Shown here piece after piece: positions 9,493 through 17,165 of a stretch of DNA of 64,000 bases. The notes below the pieces were generated by a model. The model had not been told where the DNA came from, ran no database searches, and was given only the letters and a program-made list of their open reading frames with translations. The stretch covers positions 1 through 64,000 of the forward strand of contig CAWBWU010000002.1 of NCBI GenBank assembly GCA_963792655.1, in the 5' to 3' direction. Both the position numbers and the translations under genes were made by a program. This DNA comes from DOZZ01 sp963792655 (GTDB taxonomy: Bacteria > Acidobacteriota > Terriglobia > Bryobacterales > Bryobacteraceae). Numbering within the stretch: the first letter of the stretch is position 1; every line of letters begins with the position of its first letter.

Positions 9493-11772
9493 ATGCAAAC
9501 AACGATGCTGCGGATGATTCTGCTCACTTGTGTGGCGCTGTCCTGTTGCGCCGAAACGTTCTCTGGTGCAGCCGATGTAGACCGCACGATCCAGCAGGCG
9601 ATTACCGACGGCAAAATACCCGGCGCGGTGCTGATTGTGGGCCATCACGGCCACATCATCTATCGCAAAGCATATGGTTCGCGCGCGCTCGAGCCCAAGC
9701 GCGAAGAGATGACGCTCGACACCATCTTCGACTGCGCGTCGCTGACCAAAGTTGTCGCCACAACTTCATCGATGATGAAGCTGTTCGAACAGGGCAAGGT
9801 CCACATGAACGATAAAGTGACCGATTACCTGCCCGAGTTTCAGGCCGGCAAAAGTGACATCACCATCCGCGATTTGATGACGCACTTCTCGGGTTTGCGC
9901 CCGGATCTCGATCTGCAGCCGCCGTGGCATGGCTACGAAACGGGCGTGACGCTCGCGTTGAAAGACCTGCCTGCAGGGCCGCCTGAAAAGAAATTCGTCT
10001 ATAGCGACATCAACTTCATCCTGACCGGCGAAATTGTCCATCGCGTGAGCGGCCACGCGTTGAATGACTTCGCGAAAGAGACGGTCTTCGATCCGCTCGG
10101 CATGCACGACACGATGTTTCTTCCGCCGTCATCGTTGCAGGCGCGCATTGCGCCAACCGAAAAGCTGAAGACGGGTGAGATCCTGCGCGGCGAAGTCGAT
10201 GATCCGACTGCACGCTACATGGGCGGCGTTGCCGGGGATGCCGGCATGTTCTCGACCGGTGACGATCTCGCCAGGTTCTGTCAGATGATGCTCAATCGCG
10301 GCGAGTTCGAGGGCAAGCGACTCTTCAGTCCCATGACCATCGACAACTTCACCTCACCGCATTCGCCCGCCGGTCAGACTGCGCTGCGCGGCTTCGGTTG
10401 GGACATCGATTCGTCGCTATCCGGGAATCGCGGTGAGTTGTTCCCGGCTGGTGAATCGTATGGTCATACCGGCTACACGGGTACATCTATCTGGATCGAT
10501 CCCGGCTCTCAGACCTTCGTGGTGCTGTTGACCAACTCAGTCCATCCCGCAGTGAAAAAGCCGATCACACCGTTGCGGAAGAGCGTTGCGACAATTGTCG
10601 CGGCTGCGGTTGGCTACGATCCCGGTCCGTCGCAACCGGGTGTGATGACAGGCATCGATGTACTGGAAGAGCAAAAATTTGCTCCGCTGGCCGGTAAACG
10701 TGTCGGCCTGATCACAAATCACACGGGCGTGGACCGTCAGGGCCGCCGCACCGTAGACATGATGCTCGCGGCCGGCATCAAGATCGGTGGACTTTACTCC
10801 CCCGAACATGGGATTGCCGGCAAAGAAGATAAAGAAAACATTGCGAACAGCACCGACGCTGCCACTGGCCTGAAAGTCACCAGCCTGTTCCGCGCCAACA
10901 ATCGCCCGGCCCCCCACCAGTTCCAGGGACTCGATGCCGTGGTGTTCGACATTGCCGACGCGGGCGCGCGCTTTTACACCTACATGACGACGATGGCTTA
11001 CGCGATGGAAGAGTGCGCACGAGACAAAGTGCCTTTCATCGTGCTTGACCGCCCGAACCCGATCACCGGATTGCACGTGGAAGGGCCGCTCATGGACCCG
11101 CAGAATTTTTCCTTTGTGGGCTACTTCGCGATGCCTGTCCGCCATGGGATGACGATGGGCGAAATGGCGAAAATGTTCAACGCCGAAAACCATATCGGTG
11201 CGAACCTGACGGTGGTGGAGATGGTCAACTGGCGCCGCGGTGATTGGTTCGATTCAACCGGTTTGCCCTGGATCAGCCCATCGCCCAACCTGCGCAGCCT
11301 CAATGCCGCAACGCTTTACCCAGCGCTCGCGCTTGCCGAGTATTCGACAAACTTGTCCGTGGGGCGCGGCACGAACACGCCGTTCGAACATATCGGCGCG
11401 CCCTTCATCAACGGAACCGAATTGTCCGCTTACTTGAACGAAAGGCGAATTCCCGGGGTCAGGACGTATGCGGAAGACTTCGAACCTTCCGCAGGGGCGA
11501 AACTGGGGGGCAAGAAGTTGGGAGGCGTGGCTTTCGTAGTCACGAATCGCAATACCTACGATTCAGGAAGGCTCGGCATTGAGGTGCTTTCTGCATTGCA
11601 GCACCTGTATCCCGGGAAGATCAATCTGGCCACCAGCTTGAAGTTAATTGGCAGCCAGGACACGATCCAGAAGATTGAACGTGGCGACGATCCCAAAGAT
11701 ATTTTGAAATCGGAGCAACCCGGGCGGGATTCGTTCCTGACGATTCGCGAACGGTATTTGCTTTACCACTAG
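9493..11772 (+). CDS. Fusion of serine beta-lactamase-fold hydrolase and NamZ/DUF1343 exo-beta-N-acetylmuramidase
   Basis: A 759-residue secreted two-domain protein. After a signal-like start (a second ATG at 9505 is also possible), residues about 28-375 form a class C beta-lactamase/PBP-type hydrolase with nucleophile motif S83-L-T-K86, Y170-S-D and H324-T-G. Residues about 385-759 are a DUF1343 (YbbC/NamZ) domain with VGLITNHTGVD and SPEHGIAG (about 436-443). In Bacillus, NamZ removes terminal MurNAc from peptidoglycan fragments, and the neighbouring amiE gene encodes a beta-lactamase-fold MurNAc-L-Ala amidase. The fusion therefore suggests one enzyme that trims and cleaves muropeptides outside the cell (inference). 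The frame is intact throughout. Confidence 0.88.
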   Translation: MQTTMLRMILLTCVALSCCAETFSGAADVDRTIQQAITDGKIPGAVLIVGHHGHIIYRKAYGSRALEPKREEMTLDTIFDCASLTKVVATTSSMMKLFEQGKVHMNDKVTDYLPEFQAGKSDITIRDLMTHFSGLRPDLDLQPPWHGYETGVTLALKDLPAGPPEKKFVYSDINFILTGEIVHRVSGHALNDFAKETVFDPLGMHDTMFLPPSSLQARIAPTEKLKTGEILRGEVDDPTARYMGGVAGDAGMFSTGDDLARFCQMMLNRGEFEGKRLFSPMTIDNFTSPHSPAGQTALRGFGWDIDSSLSGNRGELFPAGESYGHTGYTGTSIWIDPGSQTFVVLLTNSVHPAVKKPITPLRKSVATIVAAAVGYDPGPSQPGVMTGIDVLEEQKFAPLAGKRVGLITNHTGVDRQGRRTVDMMLAAGIKIGGLYSPEHGIAGKEDKENIANSTDAATGLKVTSLFRANNRPAPHQFQGLDAVVFDIADAGARFYTYMTTMAYAMEECARDKVPFIVLDRPNPITGLHVEGPLMDPQNFSFVGYFAMPVRHGMTMGEMAKMFNAENHIGANLTVVEMVNWRRGDWFDSTGLPWISPSPNLRSLNAATLYPALALAEYSTNLSVGRGTNTPFEHIGAPFINGTELSAYLNERRIPGVRTYAEDFEPSAGAKLGGKKLGGVAFVVTNRNTYDSGRLGIEVLSALQHLYPGKINLATSLKLIGSQDTIQKIERGDDPKDILKSEQPGRDSFLTIRERYLLYH

Positions 11773-11786
11773 AGAATGGCGGTAGG

Positions 11787-12008
11787 CTACCCAGCCGCCA
11801 TCGTCTTTGAGTTGGCGGGAACCGGGGCAGCTTTATTCTTGCTGCCTACCGGGCGTCCCCTCTTTTTTCCTACTACTCCGGCCATCCATGCCGGCGGTCG
11901 GCCCCGGCGGCGTCCCCGGCCGCGCGCCAACCGTTCGAGACTGAGGATCGCTTCTTCGAGCTGTTCCCTCTCCTGTCGGAGTTCCGTCAGAATTTTCAAT
12001 ACGTCCAT
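11787..12008 (-). CDS. Small double AT-hook protein, 73 aa
   Basis: A coiled-coil-like N-terminus (MDVLKILTELRQEREQLEEA) is followed by two AT-hook cores, RGRP at residues 35-38 and 50-53, each in a basic context (RGRRRGRPP and KKRGRPVGSKNK). AT-hooks bind the minor groove of AT-rich DNA, so this is probably a nucleoid or regulatory protein. A good Shine-Dalgarno (GGAGG) precedes the ATG by 6 bases. The 195-bp upstream gap is unusually AT-rich for this window and holds a 30-bp perfect palindrome. Similar short AT-hook proteins are, as far as I recall, frequent in Acidobacteriota. The reading is convincing despite the small size. Confidence 0.75.
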   Translation of the reverse strand: MDVLKILTELRQEREQLEEAILSLERLARGRGRRRGRPPAWMAGVVGKKRGRPVGSKNKAAPVPANSKTMAAG

Positions 12009-12125
12009 TGAATCCTCCAGATAATGCGGTCGTTATAGGTGGCGGCGTTCCGGGTTCAGAACGTCGGCAGCACTATCGCCGCTCCACATAACTGAATTTT
12101 TACTCGTTTTTTATTGCGATAGCAA

Positions 12126-12155
12126 GACATTTGTTCTGAATTCAGAACAAATGTC
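12126..12155. promoter_or_regulatory. 30-bp perfect palindrome, candidate operator
   Basis: Left half GACATTTGTTCTGAA is the exact reverse complement of the right half TTCAGAACAAATGTC, with no central spacer. It lies 118 bases upstream of the AT-hook gene start and 49 bases past the APC permease stop. The half-site TCAGAAC also recurs at 12056-12062 and 12154-12160. No T-run follows on either strand, so an operator is more likely than a terminator. Confidence 0.6.
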
Positions 12156-12203
12156 AGAACGTTTTGCAATTTGGAGCAGAAAAACACAATTCCGCAGACT
12201 GCG

Positions 12204-13580
12204 TCAGCTCTGCGGCGAACGATTTTCCAAACGCTTCCGACGGCGCATAAACAGATAAAAAGGAAGACCTAACGCGATGATCACGATTCCCAAACCTGCC
12301 TCACGCGGATTGTTCTTCAGCGTGAACCCTTCGAGCAGTAGAGCCGCTACTACAAAAAGTACTGGTACTAAGGGATAACCCAGCGTCCGGTAAGGCCGCG
12401 CCATGTCGGGCCGGGTACGCCTTAATACCAACACCGAGGCCGCGGTCATCCCGTACAGGAGCCAACTGGCGAAGATCACGTAGTTGAAAAGCTGGTCGTA
12501 GCGGCCGGAAAGCACCAACACCGCCGCCCACGCGCTTAATCCCAGAATCGACACGCCCGGTGTGGCAAATACCGGATGCACCTGAGCAAAGGAGCGGAAG
12601 AAATAGCCATCACGCGCCATGGCGTAAGGTACGCGTGAGCCGGAAAGAATAGATCCATTGAGCGCCGCAAAGATGGAGACCATCACCGCTGCCGAAACGG
12701 CCTTGGCGCCGAGCGGACCGTAAATATGGTCCATCATGGTCGCCGCAACGCGCTTGCTTCCGGCGACTTCAGCAGGAGTCAGCACTGCAAAATAAGCCCA
12801 GTTTGCGAGCAGGTAGAGTGCAATCACGGCTAGCGTGCCGCCGATCAGCGCGAGGGGCAGGTTGCGCTGCGGATTGCGAATTTCCGAAGCCACCATGCTG
12901 ACGTTATTCCAGCCATCGTAGGCCCAGAGAACTCCTACCAGCGCGGCGAAAAAGCCGGAGATAGTAAACGCCACTACGGGCTGCGCAGCGCCGCTGACAG
13001 CACTGGTCATGTGCGTCAGCCCCGCAAGAATAATCAGCACGATCAGCAGCATCTTGAGGCCGGTAAGCACCACCTGCACGTTGCCGCCGACCTTTACGCC
13101 GTAGTAGTTGATGATCGCGAGGCCGACAATCACGCCCATCGCGAACAACTGACCGGTGCGAATTTCGAGCGGGTTGCCGTGCTCGCCGATCCCCGGCACA
13201 CGAAAGAGGACGCCCTCGAGTCCCGGCCAGAATGCCGCGGCGTACTCGAAGAAAGCGGTCGCGAGAGTCGCGATGGAACCGGCCTTAGCCACCCACATCT
13301 GCGTCCAGCCGTAGAAGAAGCCCCACATCGGCCCGTAGGCTTCCGTGAGGTAAACATATTCGCCGCCTGCTCCAGGCATGGCTGCGGCCAGCTCGGCGTA
13401 CGTCAGCGCTCCGGCCAGGCTCAGCACACCGCCCGCGACCCACACGGCAAAGACCCAACCGACGGTGCCCACGTTCTGCACCATGGTCTGAGGCACGCGG
13501 AACAGACCGCTGCCGATCACCGTGCCGATCACGATCGCGATGGCGGCCCAGAGCCCCAGAACGCGCCGTAACTCTGTCAT
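12204..13580 (-). CDS. APC-family amino acid permease
   Basis: A 458-residue membrane transporter with about twelve hydrophobic helices. The opening helix carries the APC signature GTVIGSGLFRVPQTM, and AYAELAAAMPGAGGEYVYL follows in helix 2, close to the LAT/serine-threonine exchanger and YfnA-like branch (FYGWTQMWVAKAGSIA). AYDGWNNVSMVASEIRNPQRN in mid-protein is also typical of that branch. It would import or exchange amino acids across the cytoplasmic membrane; specificity is not readable. The start at 13580 overlaps the stop of the SSS transporter by 4 bases (ATGA), so it is the second gene of a coupled pair. The C-terminus is a short basic tail. Confidence 0.9.
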   Translation of the reverse strand: MTELRRVLGLWAAIAIVIGTVIGSGLFRVPQTMVQNVGTVGWVFAVWVAGGVLSLAGALTYAELAAAMPGAGGEYVYLTEAYGPMWGFFYGWTQMWVAKAGSIATLATAFFEYAAAFWPGLEGVLFRVPGIGEHGNPLEIRTGQLFAMGVIVGLAIINYYGVKVGGNVQVVLTGLKMLLIVLIILAGLTHMTSAVSGAAQPVVAFTISGFFAALVGVLWAYDGWNNVSMVASEIRNPQRNLPLALIGGTLAVIALYLLANWAYFAVLTPAEVAGSKRVAATMMDHIYGPLGAKAVSAAVMVSIFAALNGSILSGSRVPYAMARDGYFFRSFAQVHPVFATPGVSILGLSAWAAVLVLSGRYDQLFNYVIFASWLLYGMTAASVLVLRRTRPDMARPYRTLGYPLVPVLFVVAALLLEGFTLKNNPREAGLGIVIIALGLPFYLFMRRRKRLENRSPQS

Positions 13581-15022
13581 GCATTTCTCCTGAACAGAAA
13601 TGAGCTCACGTAACCAGCCCCTAGCGTGGTCAAGCTACCGATGAGCACCCACCAGGTAAACGCAATATGGGTGAACTTGGTCACATAAAGAATAACCGCA
13701 AGACCCACGACCACTCCCGTGATTGCGGCGCCCTGCCCTGGCCTGCGCGTCAACACGCCCAGCAGAAACACACCCAGCAGCAGACCTAGCGTCACGGATG
13801 CAATCGAAAGCCCCGACACCAGCACCGATCCCCAGTGACTGGCCACCAGGCCAATGCCGACCAGAACCGCTCCCCATGCCACCGTCGCCCAACGCGCCTG
13901 GCGCATTTGCGTTTCGGCATTGTCCGCTGTTGCTGCGCCGAACATCTTCGGGAAATCGATCACGGTGGTCGACGCGAGCGAGTTCAGCGCAGCGCTCAAG
14001 TTCGCCATAGCCGCAGCAAGAATAGCCGCCATGACAAGCCCAGCCACACCGGGCGGAAGCATCTCCCAGACAAATTTCGGATACACGCGATCGAGCGGTT
14101 GCGGGCTCGCGATCCCATTGTCTTTGTAATAGACGAACAAAACTACGCCGATCAGCAGGAAAAGCGCGAATTGAATAAACACCACCACCCAGCTCGACAG
14201 CAGCGCAGCGCGGCTCTGGCCTTCGCTCTTCGCGCTCAGCAGCCGCTGAACAATCAATTGGTCGGTGCCATGGCTTGCTGTGGTCAGAAAACATCCGCCG
14301 AGTACGCCGGCCCAGAAGGAATACGACCTCGCGAAAAACTCTTGCGACCAGCTAAAGCTGAAATCGAAGACCCGAAACTTGTGCGCCGCGTCCGCCACTG
14401 CCGCGACGTGCTGCCATCCTCCGGGAATCTTGCCAAGAATCACGAACAGGCTGAGGGCCGCGCCAACGACGTACATGCCCATCTGCACCACGTCCGTCCA
14501 GATCACTGCGGTCATCCCGCCTTCAAACGTATAGAACAGCGTCAGCGCCACGATGAGGATGACCGACACCGTTTCGCCGGTGCCCAGGATGATCGAGATC
14601 ACAATGGCAACCGCAAAAACGCGGACGCCCTCGGCCAGTGAGCGGGTAATCAGGAAGATCACGGCCGTGACGCGGCGGACGTTGCCTCCGAACCGGCGGT
14701 CCATCAACTGGTATGCGGTGTAGAGATGGCCGCGGAAATACTGGGGCAGCAGAATGGTTGAAATGACAATGCGCGCCAGCAGGTAGCCAAGGACCACTTG
14801 CAGAAAGCGGAAGTCACCGGCGAACGAGAGGGCCGGGGTTCCGACGATCGTCAAGGTGCTGGTTTCGGCCGAGACAATAGACAGCGCAATGGCCCACCAG
14901 GGTGTGTTGCGTCCGCCTAAGAAATAGTCCTGCAGAGATCTTTGCCCGCTGCGGAACCTGGCTCCAAACCAAGTAACACCCAAAAGATAAATGACAATGA
15001 TCCCGAGGTCAGCCCAGCGCAT
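13577..15022 (-). CDS. Sodium:solute symporter family transporter
   Basis: A 481-residue SSS (SLC5-type) transporter with about 13 membrane helices. Family features include the early DYFLGGRNTPWWAIALSIVSAETS, the substrate/sodium-site stretch GTPALSFAGDF, and FEGGMTAVIWTDVVQMGMY. The HGTDQLIVQRLLSAKSEGQSR region is characteristic of the sugar/sialic acid/proline-like subgroup. The substrate is unknown. Coupling by ATGA to the APC permease suggests both serve amino acid or peptide-breakdown uptake (inference). Its promoter must lie in the 212-bp gap shared with the divergent gene at 15235. Confidence 0.9.
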   Translation of the reverse strand: MRWADLGIIVIYLLGVTWFGARFRSGQRSLQDYFLGGRNTPWWAIALSIVSAETSTLTIVGTPALSFAGDFRFLQVVLGYLLARIVISTILLPQYFRGHLYTAYQLMDRRFGGNVRRVTAVIFLITRSLAEGVRVFAVAIVISIILGTGETVSVILIVALTLFYTFEGGMTAVIWTDVVQMGMYVVGAALSLFVILGKIPGGWQHVAAVADAAHKFRVFDFSFSWSQEFFARSYSFWAGVLGGCFLTTASHGTDQLIVQRLLSAKSEGQSRAALLSSWVVVFIQFALFLLIGVVLFVYYKDNGIASPQPLDRVYPKFVWEMLPPGVAGLVMAAILAAAMANLSAALNSLASTTVIDFPKMFGAATADNAETQMRQARWATVAWGAVLVGIGLVASHWGSVLVSGLSIASVTLGLLLGVFLLGVLTRRPGQGAAITGVVVGLAVILYVTKFTHIAFTWWVLIGSLTTLGAGYVSSFLFRRNA

Positions 15023-15099
15023 GCAAGCTGCGCGATTCTAACACAATGGCGCTTTGCATTCCGTGCCGAAACCGAGCCAAACCCGTGCACGTCATTCAG

Positions 15100-15128
15100 T
15101 TGCGAGGGAGTATGGGTTCGGCTATACT
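15100..15128 (+). promoter_or_regulatory. Sigma70-like promoter for the 15235 gene
   Basis: TTGCGA (15100-15105) and TATACT (15123-15128) are separated by exactly 17 bases. This would start transcription near 15135 and give a leader of about 100 bases that contains a small hairpin (GGCTGGA/TCCAGCC, loop ATG) at about 15143-15160. Confidence 0.45.
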
Positions 15129-15234
15129 CCGCAATGTCTGGGGGCTGGAATGTCCAGCCGTTCTGCGCTGAATCCCCGAGGCGTGATCCATAGTAATCAG
15201 GTATTATCCAGCTAGTTATCTCAGGAGGCGGCAA

Positions 15235-16485
15235 GTGTTTCTTCGATTGTCGAAAGCAGTTTTTGGTTTGGCTCTAACGGCGTCCTTATCGATGCCGTTG
15301 GCATACGCGCAGACCGCCCCCGCCCCGGCGGCAGGCGATGCAACTAAGAAGAAGGCAGTGAAAGACCAGGGTGAATACGACATCCTGACCGCTGCCCAGA
15401 AAGAACCGGACCCGGCCAAGAAGCTCGTGCTTCTGAAGCAATGGGCAGATAAGTATCCTGATTCCGACTTCAAGTCCGAGCGGCTGCTGGCGGTGATGCA
15501 GGCCAACAACCAGATTGCTTCGGGCGCGCTAGCGCAGACGAAGCCGACTCCCGAACAGTTGACCGCAGCGCAAACGGCGGCGCAGGCGCTGCTCGACAAC
15601 CTGCAAACAGCGTTCTCGCCCGAAGCCAAACCGGCGACAGTGAGCGATGCGGACTGGACGAAGGCGCGCACCGCAATCGAACAGCAGGCGCATACCACGC
15701 TGGGTTGGGTGGCGATGCAGAACAAGAACTATCCTGAGTCCGAAGCGCAGTACAAGCAGGCACTCGGCATCAATGGCGATATGGCGCAGTTGTCGTATTG
15801 GCTGGGCTCGGTGATTTTGCTTCAAAAAGATCTGAACCGCACGCCCGAAGCACTTTACGAGTTTGCCCGCGCGGCTTCGGTTACCGGCCCAGGCGCGCTG
15901 ACGCCCGAAGGTAAAAAGGCTGCTGACGACTACCTGAAGAAGGCCTATGTCAACTGGCACGGTGACGAGACCGGATTGCCTGATCTGAAGACTCAGGTTG
16001 CATCAGCCGCTTTGCCGCCTGCAGGCTTCCGCATCAAGAGCGTCGTCGACATCCAGAAGGAAGAAAACCTGAGCGAGGCGGACTTCAACGCGAAGCACCC
16101 GGATGTCGCGCTCTGGCGCAACCTGAAAGCCGCGGTGATTGCCGACAACGGCTCGGAATATTTCAACACCAAGGTGAAGGACACCGAGATTCCGACCGAG
16201 TTCAAAGGCCGCCTGATCAGTGCTACCCCGGAAGCCGGCCCCAAAGAACTGCAGGTCGCGATTGACGGCAACACGGCGGACGCTGTGCTGGTGTTCGAAA
16301 CTCCTTTGAAGGGCCAGGCTGACCCGGGCACGATGTTGTCGTTCAAGGGCGTGCCGAAGTCATTCCAGAAAGAGCCTTATCAGATGACCTTCGAAGTAGC
16401 GAAGAGCGATCTAAAAGGCTGGCCCGTGCCGCAGACGCCCGAAAAGCCGGCAGTGCGCAAACGGCCTGTGACGCGCAAGCGTTAA
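15235..16485 (+). CDS. Secreted TPR-like repeat protein, 416 aa
   Basis: The GTG start is supported by a strong Shine-Dalgarno (AGGAGG at 15223-15228) six bases upstream, and by the signal peptide that follows (FLRLSKAVFGLALTASL...AYAQ). Residues about 40-240 are helical with TPR-like phrases, for example TLGWVAMQNKNYPESEAQYKQALGI and LSYWLGSVILLQKDLNRTPEALYEFARA. Residues about 290-395 look like a beta domain (EFKGRLISATPEAGPKELQV). The C-terminus is a Pro/Lys/Arg-rich tail (KRPVTRKR). I recognise it as a common acidobacterial periplasmic protein type without known function. A strong promoter and RBS suggest high expression. Confidence 0.75.
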   Translation: MFLRLSKAVFGLALTASLSMPLAYAQTAPAPAAGDATKKKAVKDQGEYDILTAAQKEPDPAKKLVLLKQWADKYPDSDFKSERLLAVMQANNQIASGALAQTKPTPEQLTAAQTAAQALLDNLQTAFSPEAKPATVSDADWTKARTAIEQQAHTTLGWVAMQNKNYPESEAQYKQALGINGDMAQLSYWLGSVILLQKDLNRTPEALYEFARAASVTGPGALTPEGKKAADDYLKKAYVNWHGDETGLPDLKTQVASAALPPAGFRIKSVVDIQKEENLSEADFNAKHPDVALWRNLKAAVIADNGSEYFNTKVKDTEIPTEFKGRLISATPEAGPKELQVAIDGNTADAVLVFETPLKGQADPGTMLSFKGVPKSFQKEPYQMTFEVAKSDLKGWPVPQTPEKPAVRKRPVTRKR

Positions 16486-16496
16486 GAACCAATCAG

Positions 16497-16724
16497 TCAG
16501 GCTTTTTTATGGGGCGGAGTGGGATGACCACTCGGCCCCATTTTCTTTTCCGGGTGGTTGGATTGGGCTAGCACCAGACTGAAGAGCGCGCGCTGCACCG
16601 GGTTGATGCTGGCGTCCGCTTTGCCCATCGACGAGAAATAATAGCGGAAGCAGTCGGCGTGGCGTACCTGGGTTCCGGTCAGTGCTACGGCCGCCAGTGC
16701 CAGTGTGCCGATCAAGATCTTCAT
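16497..16724 (-). CDS. Small secreted hypothetical protein, 75 aa
   Basis: The start MKILIGTLALAAVALTGTQV looks like a genuine signal peptide. A short mature part follows with two aromatic patches (DCFRYYFSSMGKAD) and a Pro/His/Lys tail. I know no family. Its last codons overlap the terminator hairpin of the convergent gene upstream of it on the plus strand, which is compatible with compact gene ends but also lowers confidence. The reading rests on the signal peptide and on the lack of any other gene here. Confidence 0.45.
   Translation of the reverse strand: MKILIGTLALAAVALTGTQVRHADCFRYYFSSMGKADASINPVQRALFSLVLAQSNHPEKKMGPSGHPTPPHKKA
16510..16549. terminator. Hairpin with T-run after the TPR-like gene
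   Basis: Arms TGGGGCGGAGTGG (16510-16522) and CCACTCGGCCCCA (16528-16540) pair with one mismatch around a 5-nt loop and are followed by TTTTCTTTT. It lies 25 bases downstream of the stop at 16485 and inside the 3' end of the convergent small ORF. Confidence 0.65.
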
Positions 16725-16798
16725 GCCAGTAATACGTTAGCCGCGGACGATCGTTAGCGCCCGGCTGTTAAAATCATGTAAAGGAAGCCATCAATCGA

Positions 16799-17128
16799 AT
16801 GCCTCTGTACGAGTACCACTGCGACGCGTGTAACCAGAATTTTGAGAAACTCCAGCGGTTCTCGGATGAAACATTGACCGTACACGAAGAGTGCCCGTCG
16901 ACTGGGAGCCCCGTCCACCGGCTCATTAGTGTTTCTGCGTTACAGTTCAAAGGCAGCGGTTTCTACATCACCGACTACAAAAAGTCCAACAGCAGTTCGC
17001 CCTCGAGTGAGAGCGGCTCGTCCGACAAAGCGTCCGGCGGCAGCACCGAATCCACGAAGAGCGAAAGCAAACCCGCAGCTACCCCGGCGCCGGCGGCCAG
17101 CCCGTCAACCGGTACCGATAGCAAGTAG
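16799..17128 (+). CDS. FmdB-family zinc-ribbon protein, 109 aa
   Basis: The N-terminal 45 residues match the FmdB/CxxC_CXXC_SSSS regulatory-type ribbon: MPLYEYHCDACNQNFEKLQ, then HRLISVSALQFKGSGFYITDYK. The first metal pair CDAC is intact, but the second, usually CPxCG, reads ECPSTGSP and has lost one Cys. Metal binding is therefore doubtful. The C-terminal half is a low-complexity Ser/Gly/Ala/Pro/Lys tail that is normal for the family. Function is unknown in general. It is followed at 38 bases by the thioredoxin-like gene. Confidence 0.85.
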   Translation: MPLYEYHCDACNQNFEKLQRFSDETLTVHEECPSTGSPVHRLISVSALQFKGSGFYITDYKKSNSSSPSSESGSSDKASGGSTESTKSESKPAATPAPAASPSTGTDSK

Positions 17129-17165
17129 CCATGCGCGGGCGCTTTGGGCGCGATACGCTATCTGC

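Noticed and set aside
12126..12155. Palindrome as the terminator of the APC permease gene
   Set aside because: No loop and no T-run on the minus strand after the palindrome.
13011..14641. Long plus-strand frames over the APC and SSS transporters
   Set aside because: His/Arg/Pro-rich shadow composition; the minus strand encodes clear membrane transporters.
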